64,000 nt of DNA. Origin: Dyella_A sp035685805 (GTDB lineage: Bacteria > Pseudomonadota > Gammaproteobacteria > Xanthomonadales > Rhodanobacteraceae). Positions 54,837 to 63,162 of this stretch are shown piece after piece; positions within the stretch are counted from its first letter, which is position 1; each line of letters starts with the position of its first letter. Below the pieces are notes generated by a model that made no database searches, was not told where the DNA came from, and saw nothing but the letters and a program-made list of their open reading frames with translations. The translations under genes were made by a program, and so were the position numbers. The stretch spans positions 62,001-126,000 of the forward strand of contig NZ_DASSAB010000043.1 in the NCBI RefSeq assembly GCF_035685805.1, in the 5' to 3' direction.

Positions 54837-57088
54837 GCCGGCAACTCCGCGCGCAGGTACAGCGCGCCCAGCGGCGGCACCGTCAACGGCAGCGAGAACG
54901 GCTGAACGTGTGTCGGTGTCGCCTCGGCCTGGGCGTAGCCGCCGTTGCCGATATTGGAGCCGCCGTAGTGCGCGCTGTCGGTGTTGAGCAGCTCGCGCCA
55001 GCGGCCGCCGCGCGGCACGCCCACGGTGTAGCCGTGGCGGGGGATCGGGGTGAAGTTCAGCACCACCAGCACCGGCGGGGCCGGCTCGGCGTGGCGTAGA
55101 AAGGCATACATCGAATGCTCCGCGTCGTCGGCCACCACCCACGTCACGCCGCACGCATCGTGATCGTCACGATGCAGTGCCGGCTGGTGCTGCAGGCAGT
55201 GGTTGAGGTCATGTACCAAGGCTTGCATGCCGGCATGCATGGGGTCGTCCAGCAGCGCCCAGTCGAGCGCGCGGTCGTGGTCCCACTCGCGCCACTGGCC
55301 GAACTCGCCGCCCATGAAAAGCAGCTTCTTGCCCGGCGTGGCCCACATCAGCGCCAGCAAGGCGCGCAGGTTGGCGAACTGCTGCCAGCGGTCGCCGGGC
55401 ATGCGCGAGAGCAGCGAGCCCTTGCCGTGCACCACCTCGTCGTGCGACAGCGGCAGCACGAAACGCTCGGTGTGGCCGTACGTCGCGCGGAGCGTGAGGT
55501 CGGCGTGGTGGTGGCGACGGTCGACCGGGTCGCGCTGCAGGTAGCGCAGCGTGTCGTGCATCCAGCCCATGTCCCAGGTGAAACCGAAGCCGAGCCCGCC
55601 CTCGTCGGTGCGCGCAGTGACGCCGGGCCAGGCGGTGGAGTCTTCGGCGATCATCATCAGGCCGCGGCCGTGCGCCGCCACGGCCTGGTTGAGCTCGCGC
55701 AGAAAGGCGATCGCCTCGAGGTTTTCGGGGCCGCCGTGCCGGTTGGCCAGCCACTGCCCCGGCGCGCGGCTGTAGTCGCGGTAGAGCATGCTGGCCACCG
55801 CGTCCACGCGCAGGCCGTCGACGTGGTAACGGTCGATCCACTCCAGCGCGCTGCCGATCAAATAGCTGCGCACCTCGGCCCGGCCGTAGTTGAAGATCAG
55901 GGTCTGCCAGTCCGGGTGCACGCCTTCGCGCGGGTCGGCATGCTCGTACAGCGCCGTGCCGTCGAAGCGCTGCAGGCCGTGCGCGTCGGCGGGGAAGTGC
56001 GCGCCCACCCAGTCCACGATCACGCCGATGCCGGCCACGTGGCAGGAGTCGACGAAACGGGCAAACGCCGCGGGGCTGCCCATGCGCGCGGTGGGGGCGT
56101 ACAGGCCCAGCGGCTGGTAGCCCCACGAGCCGCCGTACGGGAATTCGCTGATCGGCAGCAGCTCGATGTGCGTGAAGCCCTGTGCCTGCACGTACGGGAT
56201 CAACTCAGCGCCGAGCCGATCCCAGCCCAGCGGCTGGCCGTCTTCGCCGTGGCGCCAGGACAACGCGTGCAATTCGTAGATCGACACCGGTTCGCGCTCC
56301 GGGCTGGCGTGCGCGCGTCGCGCCAGCCAGGCGGCGTCGTGCCAGCGGAACACCGGCTCCGGGCTGACCAGCGAGGCCGACCCCGGCGACGGTTCCATGC
56401 GCCGGGCGTACGGGTCCGCCTTCAGCGGCAGCAACTGGCCGTGCCGGTCGAGCAGCTCGTACTTGTAGGCGGCGTCGGCGGCGACGCCGGGGAGAAAGAT
56501 CTCCCACACGCCTGCTTCAAGCCGCTGCCGCATCGGATGGCGGCGCCCGTCCCAGTCGTTGAAGTCGCCCACCACCGACACCCGCGATGCCTCCGGCGCC
56601 CACACGGCGAAGCGGGCACCGTCAACGCCATCCACGTTCACCAAGTGCGCCCCGAGCAGGGTAGCCGGCTGCAGCAGTGAGCCCTCGCGAAACGCCTTCA
56701 GGAGCTCCACCGGCAGCTGCGGCGGCCACTGATAGGGATCGACCCAGCGTTGCTGCTGCCCTCGCCGGCGCGCCTGCCATACGAGCCGGGCCGGCCGCTG
56801 GCGCAGCGCCACGGCATGCACGCCCGGCGCCACTTCGGTTGCCGGCGCGGCGTGTGCGTCATCGAGGCACAGCGACACCTGCCGCGCATCGTGGGCCACC
56901 GTGGCGGCGATCCAGAGCTCGCCGCGCCGGTGGCAGCCGAGCCATGCAAACGGCTCGCCGTGACGGCCCTGCGAGAGCGCCTGGGCCACCTCCGGTGGCA
57001 GCAACGCGGTGGGCATCGGCGGCGGCGCAGGCGACGTGGCCGGCACCTGCTTGTGGCTGCGGGAGGGCCCCTTCACTGCACGTGTCAT
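54833..57088 (-). CDS. glgB: 1,4-alpha-glucan branching enzyme GlgB
   Basis: A 751-residue branching enzyme that makes alpha-1,6 links in glycogen-like glucan. It has an N-terminal CBM48-like region (VDGARFAVWAPEASRVSVVGDFNDWDG), YELHALSWRHGEDGQPL, LLPISEFPYGGSWGYQPLG, DGLRVDAVASMLYRDYSR (nucleophile Asp), MMIAEDSTAWPGVT (acid Glu) and LSHDEVVHGKGSL. The full-length N domain before CBM48 is present. The ATG at 57088 lies five bases after the glgA stop and is chosen over a much longer upstream frame that overlaps glgA; an internal start at MPTALLPPE is possible. Confidence 0.95.
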   Translation of the reverse strand: MTRAVKGPSRSHKQVPATSPAPPPMPTALLPPEVAQALSQGRHGEPFAWLGCHRRGELWIAATVAHDARQVSLCLDDAHAAPATEVAPGVHAVALRQRPARLVWQARRRGQQQRWVDPYQWPPQLPVELLKAFREGSLLQPATLLGAHLVNVDGVDGARFAVWAPEASRVSVVGDFNDWDGRRHPMRQRLEAGVWEIFLPGVAADAAYKYELLDRHGQLLPLKADPYARRMEPSPGSASLVSPEPVFRWHDAAWLARRAHASPEREPVSIYELHALSWRHGEDGQPLGWDRLGAELIPYVQAQGFTHIELLPISEFPYGGSWGYQPLGLYAPTARMGSPAAFARFVDSCHVAGIGVIVDWVGAHFPADAHGLQRFDGTALYEHADPREGVHPDWQTLIFNYGRAEVRSYLIGSALEWIDRYHVDGLRVDAVASMLYRDYSRAPGQWLANRHGGPENLEAIAFLRELNQAVAAHGRGLMMIAEDSTAWPGVTARTDEGGLGFGFTWDMGWMHDTLRYLQRDPVDRRHHHADLTLRATYGHTERFVLPLSHDEVVHGKGSLLSRMPGDRWQQFANLRALLALMWATPGKKLLFMGGEFGQWREWDHDRALDWALLDDPMHAGMQALVHDLNHCLQHQPALHRDDHDACGVTWVVADDAEHSMYAFLRHAEPAPPVLVVLNFTPIPRHGYTVGVPRGGRWRELLNTDSAHYGGSNIGNGGYAQAEATPTHVQPFSLPLTVPPLGALYLRAELPA

Positions 57089-57093
57089 CGGGC

Positions 57094-58644
57094 TCAAGCC
57101 GCGATCTGCATCTGCAGGGTGCTGTCGTAGAGCGCCGCGTACTGACGTGCAGGCCCTTGCCAGTTGCGCGGCTCGAGCATCGCCGCCAGCCGCATCGAAT
57201 CGAGCAACGCCGTTTGCTGGTGCAGCCGGAAAGCGCGCTGCAACGCATGGCGCATGCTCATCGCCGAAGCATGGGGAAACAGCAGTCCGGTGACGCCGTC
57301 GTCGATGGTGTCCTGCAGCCCGCCGGTAGCGTGCGCGATGGGCAGGCAACCGTAGGCCTGCGCGTACATCTGGCTCAGCCCGCACGGCTCGAAACGCGAG
57401 GGCATCAGGAGGAAGTCGGCGCCGGCGAAGATCACGCGCGAGGCTGCCTCGTCGAACGGCAGCGGCCCGGCCACATCGTCGGGAAAGCGCAGCTGCATCT
57501 CGCGCACGGCCTGCTCGAATTCCGGCTCGCCGTGGCCCATCACCACCAGCTGGCCGCCGGCGGCCACGATCTGCGGGATCGCCGCGCACACCAGGTCGAT
57601 GCCCTTCTGGTGCACCAGCCGCGAGACGATGCCGAACAGCGGGCCGTGCCCCGGGCGCAGGTTGCAGCTGTGCTGGATCGCCAGCTTGTTTTGCTGGCGG
57701 CGCTGCCAGTCGCCGGGCTGGAAACGCTCCACCAGTGCCGGGTCGTTGACGCTGCTCCAGCTGGCGTCGATGCCGTTGACGATGCCGTGCAGGCGGCCCT
57801 GGCGGGCCTTGCGGGCCAGCAGTGCTTCCAGTCCGCAACCGTAGGTGGGGCCGGTGATCTGCCGCGCGTAGCTGTGGCTGACGGTGGTGCAGACGTCGGC
57901 ATGTGCGATGCCCGCACGCAGGAACGAGAGGTTGCCGTGGAAGGCCAGCTCCGGGTCATCCACCAGCAGCCCCAGGTCGGCGCACTGCCGGCGCGGAAAG
58001 ACCCCCTGGTAGGCCAGGTTGTGGATGGTCAGCACCGTTGGAGTATGGACGCCGCGCCAGCGCAGGTATGCCGCGGCAAGGGCGGTGGGCCAGTCGTTGA
58101 GGTGCAGCAGCCGCGGCTGCCAGTCGAGCCCGGCGCGGCCCGAAGCGATGTCGGCCGCGGCGCTGGACAAGGTGGCGAAGCGCAGCGCGTTGTCCGCCCA
58201 CACCACACCGGCGTCGCCATAGGGATTGCCGGGGCGATCGAACAGGTCCGCGTGGCACAGCACCAGGATCTGCAGGCCGTCACGCGTCTGTGCCTCGCCG
58301 ATGTCGCAGGCGGGGATGCCGGCCACGGCGCGCGTGCGCCCGACGATTGGAAACGAGCCGAGCGCGTCCAGCACGCTGCGGTAGCCCGGCAGCAGCACGC
58401 GCACGTCGTGCGACGCGCGCAGCGCGCGCGTGAGCGCCGCGGAGACATCGCCCAAGCCGCCGGTCTTGATGAAGTCGGTCATCTCGGTGGTGACGAACAG
58501 CGTGCCGACGTCGCTGCCGGTGTGGATCGGCTGGACGACACGGGCGCGACCGTGACGACTTGCTGCGCGTTCCGCGCTGCCCGTGGCGCGCCGCTGCGAC
58601 ACGGCGGTGGCAGCGGCACGGGAGCGCTTGATGGTGCTGTTCAT
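57094..58644 (-). CDS. glgA: Glycogen synthase GlgA
   Basis: A 516-residue GT5 transferase that extends alpha-1,4 glucan from ADP-glucose. It has the donor-site KTGGLGDVSAAL, HLNDWPTALAAAYLR, LTIHNLAYQGVFPR, a donor domain with IVSRLVHQKGIDL, and LLMPSRFEPCGLSQMYAQAYG, then TGGLQDTIDDGVTGLLF. About 45 residues precede the usual start of the enzyme. GAGG lies seven bases before the ATG at 58644. It is the first gene of the seven-gene operon. No glgC for ADP-glucose is in the window. Confidence 0.95.
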   Translation of the reverse strand: MNSTIKRSRAAATAVSQRRATGSAERAASRHGRARVVQPIHTGSDVGTLFVTTEMTDFIKTGGLGDVSAALTRALRASHDVRVLLPGYRSVLDALGSFPIVGRTRAVAGIPACDIGEAQTRDGLQILVLCHADLFDRPGNPYGDAGVVWADNALRFATLSSAAADIASGRAGLDWQPRLLHLNDWPTALAAAYLRWRGVHTPTVLTIHNLAYQGVFPRRQCADLGLLVDDPELAFHGNLSFLRAGIAHADVCTTVSHSYARQITGPTYGCGLEALLARKARQGRLHGIVNGIDASWSSVNDPALVERFQPGDWQRRQQNKLAIQHSCNLRPGHGPLFGIVSRLVHQKGIDLVCAAIPQIVAAGGQLVVMGHGEPEFEQAVREMQLRFPDDVAGPLPFDEAASRVIFAGADFLLMPSRFEPCGLSQMYAQAYGCLPIAHATGGLQDTIDDGVTGLLFPHASAMSMRHALQRAFRLHQQTALLDSMRLAAMLEPRNWQGPARQYAALYDSTLQMQIAA

Positions 58645-58984
58645 GATGACCTCGAGTGCCCCGCCAAGTGCGCGCCGGTGCAGAGGCGGTCGCATGCTGC
58701 GCACGGCGCAGTGACTGGTGGGGAGATGGCTCAATGTCGGCGTTCGGCGATCAAGGCGGCGTGTAATTGGCGCGGGCTGCGCGCTCACGCGGACATCGCA
58801 TTTGTCGGGACTGCTCGCCTTGTGGTCGTGACTGCTTGCGCCGGTTGCTCCTGCAACAGGCGCGCGGATTCCCGCGCGCATGCAGATGCTCGCTCGCGTA
58901 ATGGCGCGACGGGAGTGCGTCCGAGAAAGTGAGAGGCGGCGGGGTCGAGCAGTGAAAAGGGCGTGCGCGCACACGCCCGATGAT
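58645..58984. other. Region upstream of the glucan/trehalose operon
   Basis: 340 bases between the glgA start and the end of the small minus-strand gene at 58985. It must carry the operon promoter on the minus strand unless transcription enters from that gene. I see no convincing -35/-10 pair, operator or terminator. Confidence 0.35.
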
Positions 58985-59308
58985 TCACCGGTCCTGTCGC
59001 CGCGCACTCTGCGGCGAGTCCCGCAGGCCCGGCTCCGCGGGCCGCACGCTGCTGCCGCTCCAGCGGCTCTGCGCCTCGTCGGCGTTGGTGTCGACGGCAT
59101 CCTTCGCCATGCTGTTCTTGCCGGTGCTCTTCTCGTCGCTTCCCTGTTTCAGGCCTTTCAGCCCGGCCTGTTCGCTTCCCTCTGGCCCCTGCGTCGGCTC
59201 GCCGCGGTTGCGCGGGTTGTGCGTCTGCCCAGCGGCACCTTGCGGTGCGTCGCTCGCTTGCGTCGGCTGCCGGCCGCCAACGCGGCCGGAGGTGTCTGCA
59301 TTGCTCAT
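58985..59308 (-). CDS. Small hydrophilic disordered protein (107 aa)
   Basis: A 107-residue protein, mostly Gly, Ser, Asp, Glu, Gln, Arg and Pro (GGRQPTQASDAPQGAAGQTHNPRN), with no hydrophobic core, Cys or membrane segment. I do not recognise the family. The ATG at 59308 has GGAGAG eight bases upstream. Composition is that of a hydrophilin or a disordered stress protein, like the KGG and charged proteins elsewhere in this window. It may share a transcript with glgA, 340 bases downstream. Confidence 0.6.
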   Translation of the reverse strand: MSNADTSGRVGGRQPTQASDAPQGAAGQTHNPRNRGEPTQGPEGSEQAGLKGLKQGSDEKSTGKNSMAKDAVDTNADEAQSRWSGSSVRPAEPGLRDSPQSARRQDR

Positions 59309-59721
59309 CGTTGACTCTCCAGGTGGATCCTCAAAAGTGCGGCTCAGGTGCCGGTTGCCGGGGTGCGGCCGAGGCATGCAGGGCATCGCTGCATGACGGG
59401 CGATGCTCCGCGCACGCGCAGCAAGCGGCCGTGCGTGCCGCATGACGTGGCTCGTGATGTTAGTGAAGGCGCTCTCTTGCATGCCGCAGCGGCCTCATCG
59501 ACACCGCCCGCACCCGGCCGACGCGCTGCGGTCACGGCCCGCTGTTGATGATCCGCGTGCCTGCCACTGCGGCAGGCGCGCGCGGGAGTCACCCCGCGCA
59601 TTTCTTGAACCCCCTGGGTGAGAACCCCCTGTTTCAGAAACGCCGTGCAGAAACCCCGGCTCCGGGAGCTCCATGTCCCGGGGGCCGCATGTCCCAATCC
59701 CCCAGTCCCACGAGGCACACC
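59309..59721. other. Divergent intergenic region with a direct repeat
   Basis: 413 bases between the small hydrophilic protein and the DUF892 gene. It holds two direct copies of GAACCCCCTG, listed separately. Nothing else is clear; open frames here have no good start. Confidence 0.4.
59607..59631 (+). repeat. Direct repeat upstream of the DUF892 gene
   Basis: GAACCCCCTG at 59607-59616 and again at 59622-59631, a 15-base period, 91 bases before the ferritin-like gene. Two identical ten-base copies so close together could form an operator for a dimeric regulator. It could also be part of an upstream promoter element. Confidence 0.5.
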
Positions 59722-60303
59722 ATGGCCGTCAAGAGCATCGAAGAACTGTTCGTACACGAGCTGTCGGACATCTACAGCGCCGAAAAACAGCTGACCCGGG
59801 CATTGCCCAAACTGGCCAAGGCGGCACAGGCGCAGGAGTTGCGCGACGCGTTCGAGGCCCACGCCGAGGAAACCCAGGGCCAAGTCGAGCGCATCGACCA
59901 GATCGTGCAGGCGATGGACCTGCGCCTGAAGCGGGTCAAGTGCGCTGCCATGGAAGGGTTGATCGACGAAGGCAGGGACGTCATCGAGTCGATCGACAAG
60001 GGGCCGCTGCGCGATGCCGCCCTGATCGGCGGCGCACAGAAGGTGGAGCACTACGAGATCGCCTCCTACGGCACGCTCAGCGCGCTGGCCAAGGAGCTCG
60101 GCTACAGCGACGCGATCGGGCTGTTGCAGGAAACCCTGAAAGAGGAAAAGGCCACCGACGAGAAGCTCACCCTGCTCGCCGAACAGGCCGGCAACCAGCG
60201 TGCCGCCGAGCAGTCGCAGGGAGGTCGGGCGGCCCAGTCGGGCGGGCAGCAGCGTTCGTCCGCAGGGTCGCAGAACGGATCGTCGCAACAGGCGAAGCAT
60301 TGA
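59722..60303 (+). CDS. DUF892 (YciE/YciF-like) ferritin-like protein
   Basis: A 193-residue four-helix protein of the DUF892 family. SIEELFVHELSDIYSAEKQLTRALPKLAKAA, then AFEAHAEETQGQVERI, AALIGGAQKVEHYEIASYGTL and TLKEEKATDEKLTLLAE give the paired Glu/His-rich helices expected for a di-metal site. Such proteins are induced by osmotic or oxidative stress. The last 35 residues are Gln/Ser/Gly-rich and disordered. CACGAGG precedes the ATG at 59722. A hairpin follows the gene, and the NRAMP transporter lies 82 bases downstream on the same strand. Confidence 0.88.
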   Translation: MAVKSIEELFVHELSDIYSAEKQLTRALPKLAKAAQAQELRDAFEAHAEETQGQVERIDQIVQAMDLRLKRVKCAAMEGLIDEGRDVIESIDKGPLRDAALIGGAQKVEHYEIASYGTLSALAKELGYSDAIGLLQETLKEEKATDEKLTLLAEQAGNQRAAEQSQGGRAAQSGGQQRSSAGSQNGSSQQAKH

Positions 60304-60319
60304 GCCTGCGGCGCCGGAT

Positions 60320-60350
60320 CGCATCGCGGACCGGACCGGCCCGCGATGCG
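60320..60350 (+). terminator. Hairpin between DUF892 and NRAMP genes
   Basis: Ten-base arms CGCATCGCGG and CCGCGATGCG around an 11-base loop, 16 bases after the DUF892 stop. There is no T run, so it may only partly stop transcription before the transporter gene or stabilise the upstream mRNA end. Confidence 0.4.
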
Positions 60351-60385
60351 ACCGCCGGTGACTGCATCAACGGACGGGTGTGCTG

Positions 60386-61678
60386 ATGGACATGCGTGCC
60401 GCCACGGTGCCTGCGCCGACGTTGCGACGTCCGAAGCGGGCTCGCGGCATCCGCGTGCTCGGTGCGGGCGCGTTGGTGGCTGCCGGATACATGGACCCGG
60501 GCAACTGGGCCACCGACGTCCAGGCCGGTGCGGGCCACGGTTATGCGCTGCTGCTGGTGGTGGTACTGGCGAGCCTGGTGGCGATGGTGCTGCAGGGCGT
60601 GGCGGCGGCGCTGGGCGCGGTGACCGGCCACGACCTCGCGCGATGGTGCCGCGAGCGCTTGCCGCGGCCGACCGTGGTGCCGATGTGGTTGATGTGCGAG
60701 GCGGCCATCGTCGCCTGCGACCTCGCCGAAGTGGTGGGCGCGGCGGTGGCGCTGCGCATGCTATTGCATGTGCCGCTCTGGCTTGGCGTGCTGCTGTCGA
60801 CCCTGTTGATGGTGCCGTTCATCTGGCTGCAGCAGCGCGGTCGCCACTGGCTGGTGGCTGGCGTGATGGTGCTGCTGGGCGTGGTGATGGTGGCGATGGG
60901 GGTGCAGCTTTTCGCCGCCGCCCCGCGACCGCACGAGATGCTCGCCGGCATGCTGCCGGACCCCGCGCAGTGGCGGCACGGCGACACGCTCTGGCTCGCC
61001 GCGGGCATCGTCGGCGCGACCGTGATGCCGCACAACCTCTACCTGCATTCGTCGCTGACCACGCCGGTGGCGCGCTCGCCGCGCACGCAATTGCGCGCGG
61101 GGCTGCGGCGGATCGCGCTGGACAGCGCGGTGTCGCTGGGACTGGCGATGGCGGTGAACGTGGCGCTCTTGGTGCTGGCCGCGGCGGTGTTCCATGCCCA
61201 CGGCGTCCGCCAGGTCGGCGACCTGGCCGAGGCAAGCCGGCTGATCGACCACCTGCTGCCGCAGCAGTGGGCCGGCATGCTGTTTGCGCTGGCGCTGCTG
61301 GCCTGCGCGCTCAACGGCATGGTTACCGCCACGCTGGCTGGGCAGATCGTGATGGAAGGTTTTCTCGACCTTCGCATGTCGCTGCCGCGCCGCGCGTTGA
61401 TCACGCGCGGCCTGGCGCTAGGGCCTGCGCTGGCGGGCGTGCTGGTGTTCGGCTCGCACGGCTCTACGTCGCTGCTGGTCGGCAGCCAGGTGGTACTGAG
61501 TCTGCAACTGCCGCTGGCGGTGGTTCCGCTGCTGTGGCTGGCGGGAGACCGTGCCGTGATGGGCGGCCACCGCATGGGTCGGGTACTCAAGAGCGCCAGC
61601 TGGGCGATCGCCGCGGTGCTGGTGGCGCTGAACGTGGTGCTGCTGTGGCAGACGGTGGCGGCGCCGGCCAGCCCGTGA
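60386..61678 (+). CDS. NRAMP-family Mn2+/Fe2+ transporter
   Basis: A roughly 430-residue divalent-metal transporter with about eleven membrane helices. YMDPGNWATD in the first helix and ATVMPHNLYLHSSL in the sixth are the metal-binding DPGN and MPHN motifs of MntH/NRAMP; the Met of MPHN favours manganese or iron over magnesium. ACDLAEVVGAA in the third helix is also typical. The start is uncertain: a GTG at 60380 and ATGs at 60386 and 60392 are all possible and no strong ribosome site decides. No yybP-type manganese riboswitch is visible upstream. It would serve the manganese catalase. Confidence 0.9.
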   Translation: MDMRAATVPAPTLRRPKRARGIRVLGAGALVAAGYMDPGNWATDVQAGAGHGYALLLVVVLASLVAMVLQGVAAALGAVTGHDLARWCRERLPRPTVVPMWLMCEAAIVACDLAEVVGAAVALRMLLHVPLWLGVLLSTLLMVPFIWLQQRGRHWLVAGVMVLLGVVMVAMGVQLFAAAPRPHEMLAGMLPDPAQWRHGDTLWLAAGIVGATVMPHNLYLHSSLTTPVARSPRTQLRAGLRRIALDSAVSLGLAMAVNVALLVLAAAVFHAHGVRQVGDLAEASRLIDHLLPQQWAGMLFALALLACALNGMVTATLAGQIVMEGFLDLRMSLPRRALITRGLALGPALAGVLVFGSHGSTSLLVGSQVVLSLQLPLAVVPLLWLAGDRAVMGGHRMGRVLKSASWAIAAVLVALNVVLLWQTVAAPASP

Positions 61679-61709
61679 ACGGTGCCTGCCGCCATGCGAG
61701 CGGGCGGGG

Positions 61710-63080
61710 TCAGCTGTTGGCTTCGTGCTCGCGCATGCGCCGCCCGCGCCAGCGCATCAGCGGCCGCGCGGTGACGCCGTGCAGCACCACGCTCAGCACC
61801 ACGGTGGTGATCGCCAGTGCGGTGACCATGCCCGACTCGTCGTCGTTGAGTCCGTGGGTGAGTGCGTACGCCATGTAGTTGATGGTGCCGATGCCACGGA
61901 CCCCCAGCCAGCCCATCAGCAGCCGCCGCGGCCGGGGAATGCCCGCACCCACCGTGGAGAGGTAGACCGACAGCGGCCGCACCAGCACGAACAGCAGCAG
62001 CGCCACGGCAATCGCCTGCAGGCTCCAGTGCCGCGCCACCGCCGCCCCGGTGGCGAACACCAGCACCGCAGCCAGGATGCGCTCCAGCGTGTCGCCGAAA
62101 GACAGCGCATCGAACACCACCCGGCCGATCGATTCGGCCGGCCCGGACTCGTCGCCGACCTTGCCGCGCTTGACCAGGAACTCCGCCGGCGCGTGCCCGC
62201 CGCCGACGTCGTCGGGAGATGCCTGGTCGCCTGATGACACGCCGTGCCGGTGCGGATGCCGGGCCACGATCATCAGCTCGGCGTGACGCAGGCCGACGCC
62301 GGCAGAGAACGCGGCCAGGAACGTCGACGCCGACAGCGATTCGGCCGCCGCGTACGCCAGCATCATGATCGCCATTGCCAGGAAATCGCTGGGCGCCGTG
62401 TCGTTGGTGAGCGACTTGATCCGCGTGCCGAGCAGGCCCAGGCCCCAGCCGATGCCGCCGCCCACGGCCACGCCCACCGGCAGTGACCACGCGATGTTGG
62501 CGAAGAACCAGTGGCCGAGCGCGCCATCGGACACGCTGCCGGTGTGGTCCAGCAGCAGCAGCGCCAGGATCAGGAACGGCAGCGCCGCGCCGTCATTGAG
62601 GCCGGCTTCGCCGGAGAGCGCGCCCCGCATGGCGTCATGGTCGGAGGCATCGTCCACAGCCACGATGCTGGCCAGCACCGGGTCCGTAGGCGCAATCATC
62701 GCTCCGCACAGCAGGGCCAGCTCCCACGGCGTGCCGAACAGCAGGTGCATCGCCACGCAGACGCCACCGATGCACAACAGCATGGCCGGAAACGCCAGTC
62801 GCCACGCCGTGCGCCAAGCCACGTGGCGAAAGCCCACGCGCAGCTTCAGTCCGCCGATGAACAGCGACACCACCAGTGCCAGCTCGCTGGCCAGCGCCAC
62901 CCATTCGGGATGCTTCGGAAAATCGATCCACACCTGATCGAGGAACCACGGCCCGCCGACGACACCGGCCGCGAGAAAGATCCAGAACGAGGTGATCGGC
63001 AGGCGCCGGATCCAGCCCGTGGCCAGTCCGGCCAGCAAAAGCAGCACGCCGCAGGCGGCGATCCAGGCAGTCAGGCCCAT
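61710..63080 (-). CDS. Na+(K+)/H+ antiporter, CPA1 family
   Basis: A 456-residue membrane protein with about twelve helices. MIAPTDPVLASIVAV and LSGEAGLNDGAALPFL (the ND motif) mark a CPA1 antiporter that exchanges Na+ or K+ for H+. A polar cytoplasmic loop of about 45 residues (HPHRHGVSSGDQASPDDVGGG...) interrupts the second half between helices and looks specific to this group. GGAG lies eight bases before the ATG at 63080. It converges on the NRAMP gene. It may protect against salt or alkaline stress. Confidence 0.9.
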   Translation of the reverse strand: MGLTAWIAACGVLLLLAGLATGWIRRLPITSFWIFLAAGVVGGPWFLDQVWIDFPKHPEWVALASELALVVSLFIGGLKLRVGFRHVAWRTAWRLAFPAMLLCIGGVCVAMHLLFGTPWELALLCGAMIAPTDPVLASIVAVDDASDHDAMRGALSGEAGLNDGAALPFLILALLLLDHTGSVSDGALGHWFFANIAWSLPVGVAVGGGIGWGLGLLGTRIKSLTNDTAPSDFLAMAIMMLAYAAAESLSASTFLAAFSAGVGLRHAELMIVARHPHRHGVSSGDQASPDDVGGGHAPAEFLVKRGKVGDESGPAESIGRVVFDALSFGDTLERILAAVLVFATGAAVARHWSLQAIAVALLLFVLVRPLSVYLSTVGAGIPRPRRLLMGWLGVRGIGTINYMAYALTHGLNDDESGMVTALAITTVVLSVVLHGVTARPLMRWRGRRMREHEANS

Positions 63081-63162
63081 GGTGCGCACTCCTTGTGGGT
63101 GACGGCATGGATGGAGACGCGGGGTCGAAGCGCCTTTTGGAGATGCAGAAGCCGGCCGGCGC

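Noticed and set aside
60304..60385. Possible manganese riboswitch before the NRAMP gene
   Set aside because: Only a single hairpin is present; the conserved internal loops of the yybP-ykoY class are not seen.
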